Part shown: positions 7,076-14,593 of the stretch, one piece after another
Layout of the letters: the number at the start of each line of letters is the position of its first letter
Numbering within the stretch: the stretch's first letter is position 1
Assembly: GCA_035547915.1 (NCBI GenBank)
Contig: DASZTS010000098.1
Coordinates: forward strand, 1-20,467
Length of the DNA: 20,467 bases
From: DASSFG01 sp035547915
Lineage (GTDB): Bacteria > Planctomycetota > Planctomycetia > Pirellulales > JAICIG01
Direction: 5' to 3'
Notes under the pieces: generated by a model
Databases searched by the model: none
What the model was told of the DNA's origin: nothing
Seen by the model: only the letters and a program-made list of their open reading frames with translations
Made by a program: the position numbers and the translations under genes

Positions 7076-7639
7076 ATGCGGATTCTCACGACGTCGCTGG
7101 TTTTGCTTGCGATAGGGATCGGCGCGCCTGCATCCTTGGTGGGTCGCGCGGCGGGTCAAGATCTTCCCGGTTCGCGCGCCATGCCGGGCAATGAAGCGCC
7201 GGTCGGCCCCTACATGCTTTATTGGGGCCCCCCGTCGACGGAGACACCGCACGGTCGACCGGCCAATCAATGGCGTTATCGTCTTCACGATGGCCGCTGG
7301 TGGTATTGGGGGACCGATGAACGCTGGTCGTACTTCAACGGTGACATCTGGGTGCCCTATACTCCGCGGAGCGATCGCGAGCTGGCTCGCGCCTCGCTGC
7401 TGGGTCCGATATCCGGTTCGTTCGTCAACCAAGGAGTGTACACCCGCGGCAAGATGGCCGGACTGACGATGATCCCGGGCGACCATCCGGCCGCACCGCA
7501 CCTCAAACGGGGCACGGTCCTTCCCAGGTACCTCAATCAGGAGCCGCTGCCCCGAGGCGACGAAGAACCAGCGCCGAAGCGAGACGACGAGCCGGCGCCG
7601 CAAAACGACGACGAGCCGGCGCCGCGCGACGAAGAATAG
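7076..7639 (+). CDS. Small exported Trp/Tyr-rich protein with acidic repeat tail
   Basis: Function unknown. 187 residues: a signal peptide (MRILTTSLVLLAIGIGAPAS, cleavage near GRAAG-Q), then an aromatic-rich segment around residues 40-90 containing WRYRLHDGRWWYWG and RWSYFNGDIWVPYTP. This segment resembles short secreted planctomycete proteins that I recall but cannot name. The tail (160-187) has three 8-residue units ending in DEPAP or EEPAP followed by RDEE, and is acidic and probably unstructured. GGGGAG at 7065-7070, five bases from the ATG, is a good ribosome site. The downstream stem-loop at 7649-7666 may end the transcript. A surface or periplasmic location is likely from the signal peptide. 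Confidence 0.72.
   Translation: MRILTTSLVLLAIGIGAPASLVGRAAGQDLPGSRAMPGNEAPVGPYMLYWGPPSTETPHGRPANQWRYRLHDGRWWYWGTDERWSYFNGDIWVPYTPRSDRELARASLLGPISGSFVNQGVYTRGKMAGLTMIPGDHPAAPHLKRGTVLPRYLNQEPLPRGDEEPAPKRDDEPAPQNDDEPAPRDEE
7553..7624 (+). repeat. Three 24-bp in-frame tandem units
   Basis: Units 7553-7576, 7577-7600 and 7601-7624 encode RGDEEPAP, KRDDEPAP and QNDDEPAP. The last two units are nearly identical in DNA (GACGAGCCGGCGCCG core), which suggests recent slippage or unequal exchange. Confidence 0.85.
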
Positions 7640-7648
7640 GCCTGCGGG

Positions 7649-7666
7649 CCGCTGTGAATTCAGCGG
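7649..7666 (+). terminator. Possible stem-loop terminator after the small exported protein
   Basis: CCGCTG (7649-7654) and CAGCGG (7661-7666) form a perfect 6-bp stem with a 6-base loop, 10 bases after the stop codon. There is no T-run behind it, so it is weaker than a classical intrinsic terminator and could instead be a 3' stabilising hairpin. Confidence 0.35.
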
Positions 7667-7731
7667 TAGAGCCCTAGGCAATTTGCCGGCCCTGTTCCAA
7701 TGGCACCGGTGTGCCAGATAAAATATCGCGC

Positions 7732-10700
7732 ATGCTAGCGCGATCTTATCCCGCCTGGATCGTCTGCGTCGCCCTGACTTGGCAGCCGGCCTTCTGTGCC
7801 GAACCGGCTCCGCCGTCGTTCGACACCGACGTGCTGCCGTTGTTGCGTGCCCGATGCGTCAAATGCCACGGGCCGGCGAAGCGTGAGGGAGAACTCGATC
7901 TGAGCCAGGCGCATGGAGTGGCCGCCGGTGGCGAGAACGGACTGGCTGTCGACCGAATATCCCCTCTGACCAGCCGGTTATGGCAGCGCATCGAAGCGGA
8001 TGAAATGCCGCCCGACGAGCCTTTGTCGGACGCGGAACGGCAGATTCTGCGGCGCTGGTTGGCCGCGGGCGCCAACGGGGTGCCGCTCATCGCTGCCGAT
8101 TCCGGCCAGTCCGACCATTGGGCGTTTCGCCGTCTGGCGAGACCGCCGGCGCGGGCCGAGAACCGCACATATCAGGCCGCGACGGCCATCGACGGTTTCC
8201 TCCTAGCGGAGTTGGCAACGAACGGACTCTCGTATTCGCCGGCCGCCGACCGCTACACCCTGATCCGCCGCCTGAGCTTCGATCTGACCGGCCTGCCTCC
8301 GACGATCGAAGAGATCGAGGCGTTCGTGAACGACGCTCAGCCCGATGCATACGAGCGGTTGGTCGAGCGCTATCTCGCTTCGCCGCACTATGGCGAACGT
8401 TGGGGCAAATGGTGGCTCGACGCGGCAGGCTATGCCGACAGCAACGGATACTTCAACGCCGATAGCGACCGGCCGCTGGCCTACCGCTACCGGGATTATG
8501 TCGTGGCATCGTTCAACGCCGACAAGCCGTTCGACCAGTTCCTCCGCGAGCAGTTGGCCGGCGATGAGTTGGCCGGCTATCGGCCCGGCGGCGAAATACG
8601 GCCCGAGCAGGTCGAACTGCTCGTCGCCACACACTTTCTGCGCAACGCGCAGGACGGCACGGGCGAAAGCGACGGCAACCCAGACGAGGTACGGGCCGAT
8701 CGTTACAGCGTGTTGGAAGGGACCGAACAGATGATCGGCTCGGCGCTGCTCGGCCTCACGCTGCAATGTGCTCGCTGCCACGACCACAAATTCGAGCCCG
8801 TGACGCAGACCGACTACTACTCGCTTCAAGCGATCCTGGCCGCGGCCTTCGATCCGGAACACTGGCTCAAACCCAACGAGCGCGAAGTGAACACGGCGAC
8901 GCCCGCCCAGGTCGCCGCCTGGGAAGCGCGTGAACACGAGATCGATCGGGAGATTGCCACACAGCGCGAAGCGTTCGCCGGCTGGCTGCGCCAAAATCGG
9001 CCGCGCGGCCGAGTGCTCTTCGAAGACCATTTTGACGCGCCGGATGAGCTGACCCGGCATTGGAGCAACTCGGCGCCGGGCGACGACGGTCCGGGCGGTA
9101 CGCCGGCGGTGCAGATCGCCAGCACCCAGGCTCCGGCCGCCAAACCAGAGAGCGGCACGCTCGCGATCGTTGAATCGGGCGCCGCGGGAAACCGTTGGCT
9201 CTCCACCGCCGCCGCGTTCGATTGGGCGCCCGCCGACAGGGGAGCGACCATTCAGGTCACGTTCGATCTCGTGGCCGATCAGTGGTCGGGCAGTCCGCCC
9301 GCGGCCCGCATCGGCTATTACATCGGGCTGCACGATTACAACGACAGTTCTCAGCGCGCAGGCGGCAACCTGCTCATCGACGGCAATCCGGCGGGAGGCG
9401 CGGACGTGCACGTCGACTATCCGGGCGCCGATGCGCGGTCGGTAGGCCACATCGGGTCGACCGGTTGTCGGCCGGGCCACAACTATGGAGTGCGGATCAC
9501 GAATGCCGGCGACGGGCGCTATAAGCTCGAACAGCTCGTTGACGGCGTGGCGGAAGAGCCGGCCGTGATGCTCGACGGTGGCGATCTCACGCCGGGCGGT
9601 TTCGGTTTCGAATTCTGCTGCGGCCGTAGTTTTGTTGTGGACAACGTTGTGATCGAGAGCGCCCCGGCCGGCGATCCTTCCGAGAAGGCGACCGAATTCC
9701 GCGAAGCCCAACACCAAAGGCGACAAGCACTCGATTCGGCCGTCGCCGAGTTGAACCGGCGTCGGACCGAGAAGCCGGGGCGGACCGCGGTCGTACTCGA
9801 TATTACACCGACGTCGCCCGATTGGTTCCTGCTCGTGCGGGGAAACTATGGGCAACGAGGCCAACCGGTGGCAGCCGGCATTCCCGCCGTTCTGTCAGAG
9901 ACGACGAATCCCTATGTCGCGGCGACGGTCGGCGCGAGCAGCGGTCGGCGTCTGGCCTTCGCGCGCTGGTTGACCGAGCCCGGAACGCGGGCGGCATCGC
10001 TGCTGGCGCGCGTGACGGTCAACCGGATTTGGCAACAGCACTTCGGCGCCGGAATCTGTTCGACCCCCGACAATCTGGGTTATAGCGGCAGCCCTCCGTC
10101 GCACCCGGAGTTGCTCGATTACCTGGCCAGCGAATTGGTCGAAGGCGGTTGGAGCGTCAAGCGGCTGCACCGCGCGATCATGCTCTCCGCCGCCTATCGC
10201 CAGGCGAGCCTGCCGCGCGATGACGGCTTGCGCATCGACCCGGGCAATCGGCTCCTCTGGCGGTTTGGTCTGCGCCGGCTCGACGCCGAAAGCGTGCGCG
10301 ATGCCGCGCTGGCGATCGCCGGGCAGCTCGAGCGGAGTATGGGAGGCCCCTACGTTCCGACTCAGCGCCGCGGCGACGGCGAAGTGGTCGTCGACGAGAA
10401 TCAGCCGGCCGGAAAGCGCCGCAGCCTCTATTTGCAGCAGCGCCGCACGCAGACGCTCAGCTTGCTGGAAGTGTTCGACGCCCCTTCGATCGTCGTCAAT
10501 TGCACGCGCCGTAACCAGGCCACGATCCCCTTGCAATCGCTTAGCGCCCTGAATTCGGAGTTCGCCGTGAATCGTGCGCACGAGTTCGCGATGCGTTTGG
10601 CCGAGGCGCCGGCCGGCGAACTCATTCGACGCGCGTTCTTGCTCGTGGCAGGGCGTCCACCACGCGATGACGAGTTGGCGGCGGCAGAGAGCTTTTTGGC

Positions 10701-10806
10701 GTCGCAGCCGTCGGCCTATGCCGGCCGGCCCGACGCCGCACGGCTGGCGCTCGTCGATTTCTGCCAGGCGTTGCTGGCCGGCAATGCGTTTCTGTATGTC
10801 GAGTGA
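7732..10806 (+). CDS. Exported planctomycete cytochrome-type protein, DUF1549 + lectin-like insert + DUF1553
   Basis: 1024 residues from the ATG at 7732; a GTG at 7711 would add seven residues. Neither has a clear ribosome site, but the ATG gives the more compact signal peptide (to AFCA-E). Domains: a PSCyt1-like haem motif CVKCH (42-46) with the downstream methionine-containing DEMPPDEP; DUF1549 (about 150-365) with a second CxxCH, CARCHDHKFEP (346-356); a beta-rich insert at about 427-645 starting RVLFEDHFD and ending FVVDNVVIES, resembling concanavalin/laminin-G-type sugar-binding folds; a short helical linker; then DUF1553 (about 738-1020) with LARVTVNRIWQQHFGAG. The two families nearly always occur together in planctomycetes, before a DUF1501 gene, as here (coupled, see next). 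The family is linked by inference to handling of complex polysaccharides; the biochemical role is not established. Confidence 0.9.
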   Translation: MLARSYPAWIVCVALTWQPAFCAEPAPPSFDTDVLPLLRARCVKCHGPAKREGELDLSQAHGVAAGGENGLAVDRISPLTSRLWQRIEADEMPPDEPLSDAERQILRRWLAAGANGVPLIAADSGQSDHWAFRRLARPPARAENRTYQAATAIDGFLLAELATNGLSYSPAADRYTLIRRLSFDLTGLPPTIEEIEAFVNDAQPDAYERLVERYLASPHYGERWGKWWLDAAGYADSNGYFNADSDRPLAYRYRDYVVASFNADKPFDQFLREQLAGDELAGYRPGGEIRPEQVELLVATHFLRNAQDGTGESDGNPDEVRADRYSVLEGTEQMIGSALLGLTLQCARCHDHKFEPVTQTDYYSLQAILAAAFDPEHWLKPNEREVNTATPAQVAAWEAREHEIDREIATQREAFAGWLRQNRPRGRVLFEDHFDAPDELTRHWSNSAPGDDGPGGTPAVQIASTQAPAAKPESGTLAIVESGAAGNRWLSTAAAFDWAPADRGATIQVTFDLVADQWSGSPPAARIGYYIGLHDYNDSSQRAGGNLLIDGNPAGGADVHVDYPGADARSVGHIGSTGCRPGHNYGVRITNAGDGRYKLEQLVDGVAEEPAVMLDGGDLTPGGFGFEFCCGRSFVVDNVVIESAPAGDPSEKATEFREAQHQRRQALDSAVAELNRRRTEKPGRTAVVLDITPTSPDWFLLVRGNYGQRGQPVAAGIPAVLSETTNPYVAATVGASSGRRLAFARWLTEPGTRAASLLARVTVNRIWQQHFGAGICSTPDNLGYSGSPPSHPELLDYLASELVEGGWSVKRLHRAIMLSAAYRQASLPRDDGLRIDPGNRLLWRFGLRRLDAESVRDAALAIAGQLERSMGGPYVPTQRRGDGEVVVDENQPAGKRRSLYLQQRRTQTLSLLEVFDAPSIVVNCTRRNQATIPLQSLSALNSEFAVNRAHEFAMRLAEAPAGELIRRAFLLVAGRPPRDDELAAAESFLASQPSAYAGRPDAARLALVDFCQALLAGNAFLYVE

Positions 10807-10811
10807 ATAAC

Positions 10812-12194
10812 ATGCACCCATTTGCTCTCGACCGCCGTGCGTTTCTCGGCCGCTATGCCGGTTGCTTGGGGACGCTCGCGCTGGCTGAGTTGTTGGGCGA
10901 CGTCGACACAGCCGCAGAGCAGCAGGCGCCGCGCGCGCGAGCGCGGTCGGTAATCTGCCTGTTCCAGCACGGCGGCCCAAGCCAGATGGACCTCTTCGAT
11001 GCCAAGCCCGAGCTGGCTAAACGGCACGGCGAGGCCTATCCGGGCGAGCTCGAAGTCCATTTCGAAAAGCAGCAAGGCAAGTTGCTGGCATCCCCTTTCA
11101 AGTTCTCGCCCTGCGGTCAGGCGGGCATCGAGCTGTCGGATCTGCTGCCGCACACCGCCCACATCGTCGACGACCTGACGCTCGTCCGCTCGATGACGAC
11201 CGAGTCGGTCGATCACGAGGCGGCCCTGCGTCTGATCCACACGGGCAAGATACAGGCGGGTCGGCCGGTGTGGGGTTCGTGGGTGTCGTACGCACTCGGC
11301 ACCGAGAACCGCGATCTGCCGAATTACGTCGTGCTCTCCGATCCTGGCGGACTGCCGGTCGACGGTACACGGAACTGGTCGAGCGGTTGGCTGCCCGCCA
11401 TCTACCAGGGTACTCCCTTTCGCTCGGGCGCCGCGCCCGTGTTGAATCTGGCCACGCCGGCGCAGATCACACCCGCCGCGCGGGCAGGTCAGTTGCAGTT
11501 CCTGGCGGAGCTCAATCGATCGCAGTTGCGTCGGCATACCGACAGTTCTGAGTTGGCCGCGCGGATTGTCAACTTCGAGACGGCGGCCCGCATGCAAATG
11601 GCAGTGCCCGAGGCGCTCGACCTGGCAAGCGAAACCGAAGCCACGCGGCGGCTGTACGGTCTCGACCAGCCAGCGACGCGGGAATATGCCACGCGCTGCC
11701 TGCTCGCCCGCCGGCTGGTGGAACGTGGCGTGCGCTTCGTGCAGGTATTCATGAGCGGTCAGCCCTGGGACACGCACAGCAAGAACGCCGAGAACCTGCG
11801 GAACCTGTGCGCCCGCACCGACCAGCCGAGCGCCGCGCTCGTGCAAGACTTGAAACAGCGCGGCCTACTCGATTCGACGATCGTACTGTGGACCGGCGAG
11901 TTCGGCCGCCTGCCCGTTTCGCAAGGGAGCGACGGTCGCGACCACAACCGTCATGCCTTTTCGCTGTGGCTGGCCGGCGGCGGCTTCAAGGCGGGCTACG
12001 TTCACGGCCATACCGACGACTTCGGCTATGCGGCGGTCGACCGGCAGGTGACGGTGCACGATCTGCACGCCACGCTCCTACATGCCCTCGGGCTCGACCA
12101 CGTCCGGCTCGTCTACCCGCATGAGGGCCGCAACGACAGCCTCACCGACATCGACGTCTCGCACGCCCACGTCGTGAACGAATTGTTGGCGTGA
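10812..12194 (+). CDS. DUF1501 protein (alkaline-phosphatase/sulfatase-fold), Tat-exported
   Basis: 460 residues. It begins with DRRAFLG followed by a hydrophobic stretch, a twin-arginine export signal, implying folding (often with metal) before export. Conserved family blocks: QHGGPSQMDLFD, PWDTHSKNAENL, GEFGRLPV and GRDHNRHAFSLWLAGGG, which carry the Asp/His residues expected for metal binding in the alkaline-phosphatase superfamily. An in-frame GTG at 10803 overlaps the preceding gene's TGA as GTGA, so the two genes are translationally coupled whichever start is used. The DUF1549/1553 partner and this gene form the standard planctomycete two-gene unit. Only 9 bases separate its stop from the convergent ATP-grasp gene. 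Substrate unknown. Confidence 0.88.
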   Translation: MHPFALDRRAFLGRYAGCLGTLALAELLGDVDTAAEQQAPRARARSVICLFQHGGPSQMDLFDAKPELAKRHGEAYPGELEVHFEKQQGKLLASPFKFSPCGQAGIELSDLLPHTAHIVDDLTLVRSMTTESVDHEAALRLIHTGKIQAGRPVWGSWVSYALGTENRDLPNYVVLSDPGGLPVDGTRNWSSGWLPAIYQGTPFRSGAAPVLNLATPAQITPAARAGQLQFLAELNRSQLRRHTDSSELAARIVNFETAARMQMAVPEALDLASETEATRRLYGLDQPATREYATRCLLARRLVERGVRFVQVFMSGQPWDTHSKNAENLRNLCARTDQPSAALVQDLKQRGLLDSTIVLWTGEFGRLPVSQGSDGRDHNRHAFSLWLAGGGFKAGYVHGHTDDFGYAAVDRQVTVHDLHATLLHALGLDHVRLVYPHEGRNDSLTDIDVSHAHVVNELLA

Positions 12195-12203
12195 CCATCC
12201 GCC

Positions 12204-13205
12204 TCAATTAACATCGCCGGCGGCGGCGACTTCGACCATCCGGCAGACAAATCCGTCGTAGCTCATGCCGGAGGTACGGATCTGCCGAGCGAGGCCGGCC
12301 GACGGACTGATGTCGGGATTGCCGTTCACTTCCAGAATATACGGGCGACCCGCCGCATCGACTCGGAGATCGACACGCGCATAGTGCCGGCACTCGGTGA
12401 GGCGGAAGGCCGCTAAAGCGACGCGGCGGATCTCGTCGGCCAGATCGGCCGAGACGTCGGCCGGGCAACGGGCCGGCGTGCCGTCGAACTCGGGCGCCTC
12501 GCGCGTCCACTTGGCGTCGTAGCTGACGATGGGCGCGATGCCCGGAATGAATTCGATCTCGGCCAACGGCAGCGCGGCCGGTTCGGGTAGGGCGAGCACG
12601 CCGACGTTGAACTCGCGCCCAGCGATGTATTGTTCTACGAGCACCGCGCCATACCGCTCGCGCGTGTTGTCGATCTGCCGCGCGAGCGCCGTCGCGTCTG
12701 ATACGATGCTCTCGGGTCCGATGCCTAGACTGCCGTCCTCGTGGGCCGGTTTAACGATCGCCTGCCCCCCGGCGAGGAGCGGCTCGAAGCGCCCCAGCGA
12801 GATGGGTTCGTCCGCGGTGAGCAGGTGGAAGGCCGGCGATGGGAGACCGGCCCCCAACAACATCCACTTGGTGAGCGCCTTCTCGCGAACCAACGCCAGG
12901 CATTTCGAGCCGCTGCCGGTGAAGCACCTGCCGAGCAGTTCGAGTATGCCGGTCACCTGGGCTTCGCCCGCGCCGACGCCCCCCAAGCCCTCGAACAGGT
13001 TGACGACGACGTCGGCTTCGATCGCTTGCACGGCGCGAAGAATGGCCGCCGCCTCGGTGCCGACGCCGAGCCGTGTCGAGCGATGGCCGGCCTGCGCGAG
13101 TGCGGCTTCGACAGCCTCGACCGACTCCAAGACACCCGCCTCCTGGAGGTAGTCCGGATGGTCCTCGGGAAGCGAAGGCTCGTTGTAGAGGATGGTGACG
13201 TTCAT
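12204..13205 (-). CDS. ATP-grasp ligase, D-Ala-D-Ala ligase-like (second of a tandem pair)
   Basis: A cytosolic carboxylate-amine ligase: it activates a carboxylate as acyl-phosphate and joins it to an amine. The 333 residues have the whole ATP-grasp layout: NLFEG (69-73), KPAHEDGSLG (152-161, ATP lid/loop), EQYIAGREFNVGV (191-203), ARVDLRVD (276-283, Mg site Asp) and LEVNGNPDIS (291-300, Mg-binding Glu and Asn). The N-terminal block starts LYNEPSLP instead of the GGxSxE type of true Ddl enzymes, so D-Ala-D-Ala synthesis is not assumed. It follows its paralogue by 39 bases on the same strand, without an obvious ribosome site, suggesting translation or transcription together. Real alternatives are ligases for peptide tags or small metabolites. 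Confidence 0.85.
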   Translation of the reverse strand: MNVTILYNEPSLPEDHPDYLQEAGVLESVEAVEAALAQAGHRSTRLGVGTEAAAILRAVQAIEADVVVNLFEGLGGVGAGEAQVTGILELLGRCFTGSGSKCLALVREKALTKWMLLGAGLPSPAFHLLTADEPISLGRFEPLLAGGQAIVKPAHEDGSLGIGPESIVSDATALARQIDNTRERYGAVLVEQYIAGREFNVGVLALPEPAALPLAEIEFIPGIAPIVSYDAKWTREAPEFDGTPARCPADVSADLADEIRRVALAAFRLTECRHYARVDLRVDAAGRPYILEVNGNPDISPSAGLARQIRTSGMSYDGFVCRMVEVAAAGDVN

Positions 13206-13244
13206 GGACGGCGCATGGCGGGCAAAATTGGCGGGAGCCGGTCG

Positions 13245-14291
13245 TCAGGCGTGGCCGGAAGGCAGCGCGTGCTTCTTGCCGTCTTCCGCCTGCCGTTCGA
13301 AGGCCGCTGCCAGAATACGCCCGATCAATTGCTCGTGGCTGACGCCGACACCGCGGCCCAGAAAGACCAGGTCGCCCGAGAACGGAGAAAGGCCGGGCAA
13401 CGGGTTCACTTCCAGGAAGTAGGGCACTCCGTGGCGGAGCCGGAAGTCGAATCGGGCCACATCGCGGCAGCCCAGCGCCCGCCAGCATGCGAGCGTGGCG
13501 CGGTGCACCGCTTCGGCGTCGGCGGACGAGATCTTGGCCGGGCTCTCGTATTCGAGATGTTCTTCCCAATGTCGTTTGACCTCGATGCCGTAGATGAACG
13601 GTCCGTCGTCGGGCCGTTTCGGCAAGATGCGCATGATGCCCAGCACCTCGGGCGGGCGATTGCCCACGACCCCCACCGTCAGCTCCTCGCCGGCGATGAA
13701 CTCTTCGACCAGCAGCGGCTGATGGTAGGCGGGAGCGAGGCGCGCGATCGCGGCCTCCAATCCGGCCCGATCATGGACGATGCCGCTGCGCAGCACGCCC
13801 TTGCTGGAACCTTCATAGTCGGGTTTGACGATGAGCGGCCAGGTGAGCCGGGCCAGCCGCTCTTCGACGGCCGCGAGATCGCCCTCGACGATGAGCGCCC
13901 AACCGGGCGTGGCGATGCCCGCATGGTCGACGAGCCGCTTGGCACATTCCTTGTCGAGCGTGGCGGCCAGCGTGAGCGGATCGGAACCCGTGTAAGGGAT
14001 GCCGAGCATTTCGAGCACGGCGGGAACACGCGACTCGCGCGTGCGGCTGACGCCGAGACCTTCGGCGATGTTGAGCACCAGGTCGGGCCGCGGCCCGTCG
14101 AGCAGTTTGCGGAGCATCGGCTCACCGTCGCCGAGCAGATCGACCTCGTGCCCCAGCGAGCGCACGGCATCGGCCAAGGCGGCGATGGTCTCGGGCGAAT
14201 CAAATTCCTCTTCGGCGTCGGTGCCAATGAACTCGCCCGACGGGAGCGTCTTGGCCGCCCCCTTCATGTTGAACGTCAAACCGACTCGCAC
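13245..14291 (-). CDS. ATP-grasp ligase, D-Ala-D-Ala ligase-like (first of a tandem pair)
   Basis: The 348-residue paralogue of the next gene, same reaction class. Motifs: LNIAEG (73-78), TGSDP (101-105), VKPDYEGSSKGV (155-166), VEEFIAGEELTVGV (195-208), ARFDFR (279-284) and FLEVNPLPGLSP (292-303). The GSSKG loop and EVNPLPG are closer to classical Ddl than those of its partner, but the N terminus MRVGLTFNMKG lacks the Ddl signature. The start is a GTG at 14291 fixed by AGGAG five bases upstream. The two proteins differ too much for a recent duplication and may act on different halves of one product. The GTG start and strong ribosome site make this the lead gene of the pair. Confidence 0.87.
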   Translation of the reverse strand: MRVGLTFNMKGAAKTLPSGEFIGTDAEEEFDSPETIAALADAVRSLGHEVDLLGDGEPMLRKLLDGPRPDLVLNIAEGLGVSRTRESRVPAVLEMLGIPYTGSDPLTLAATLDKECAKRLVDHAGIATPGWALIVEGDLAAVEERLARLTWPLIVKPDYEGSSKGVLRSGIVHDRAGLEAAIARLAPAYHQPLLVEEFIAGEELTVGVVGNRPPEVLGIMRILPKRPDDGPFIYGIEVKRHWEEHLEYESPAKISSADAEAVHRATLACWRALGCRDVARFDFRLRHGVPYFLEVNPLPGLSPFSGDLVFLGRGVGVSHEQLIGRILAAAFERQAEDGKKHALPSGHA

Positions 14292-14296
14292 GGGTA

Positions 14297-14301
14297 CTCC
14301 T
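14297..14301 (-). promoter_or_regulatory. Ribosome binding site AGGAG before a GTG start
   Basis: On the minus strand TGAGGAG precedes the GTG at 14291 with a spacing of five bases. It is the reason for accepting a non-ATG start for the first ATP-grasp gene. Confidence 0.7.
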
Positions 14302-14593
14302 CAGAAAAAAACTGCCACGACGGACGAGTGATTCTTGCATCACACCCGATCGTCTGGCAAGGGAGTTCCCCGCCCGGTCACGGGTCATTTTCTGCACCGT
14401 CTGCCGCATGACGCTCGTTGATCAAGGAACTCGAAGGCGTCGAACGGACGTAGGAACGCGGATAGACTGATGGCTGACGCACCGAATGCGATTTGAGATC
14501 GGGTCGGACGAACAAACCCTGTGCTCGCCGCCGGAGAACACGCCGAAGGGCGCGCGTTCGCTGGCCACCGGCGCGAAATAAGCGGTAAACGAC
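14302..14593. other. Divergent intergenic region, no gene seen
   Basis: Between the divergent ATP-grasp and DUF1501 genes there is about 300 bp without a credible frame. Both genes' promoters should lie here, but I find no convincing -35/-10 pair, palindromic operator or riboswitch-like structure. Confidence 0.5.

Noticed and set aside
8203..9864. Long open frame on the minus strand (553 codons)
   Set aside because: It is antisense to the DUF1549/1553 gene, rich in Arg, Gly and Val with no recognisable domain or signal peptide.
12204..14291. Calling the ATP-grasp genes ddl (D-alanine-D-alanine ligase)
   Set aside because: The N-terminal signature of true Ddl is missing in both and no peptidoglycan genes are nearby, so a gene symbol would be over-assigned.
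12741..14411. Plus-strand frame of 556 codons across both ATP-grasp genes
   Set aside because: It spans two genes with complete catalytic motifs on the other strand and contains no motif of its own; mirror-frame effect of codon bias.
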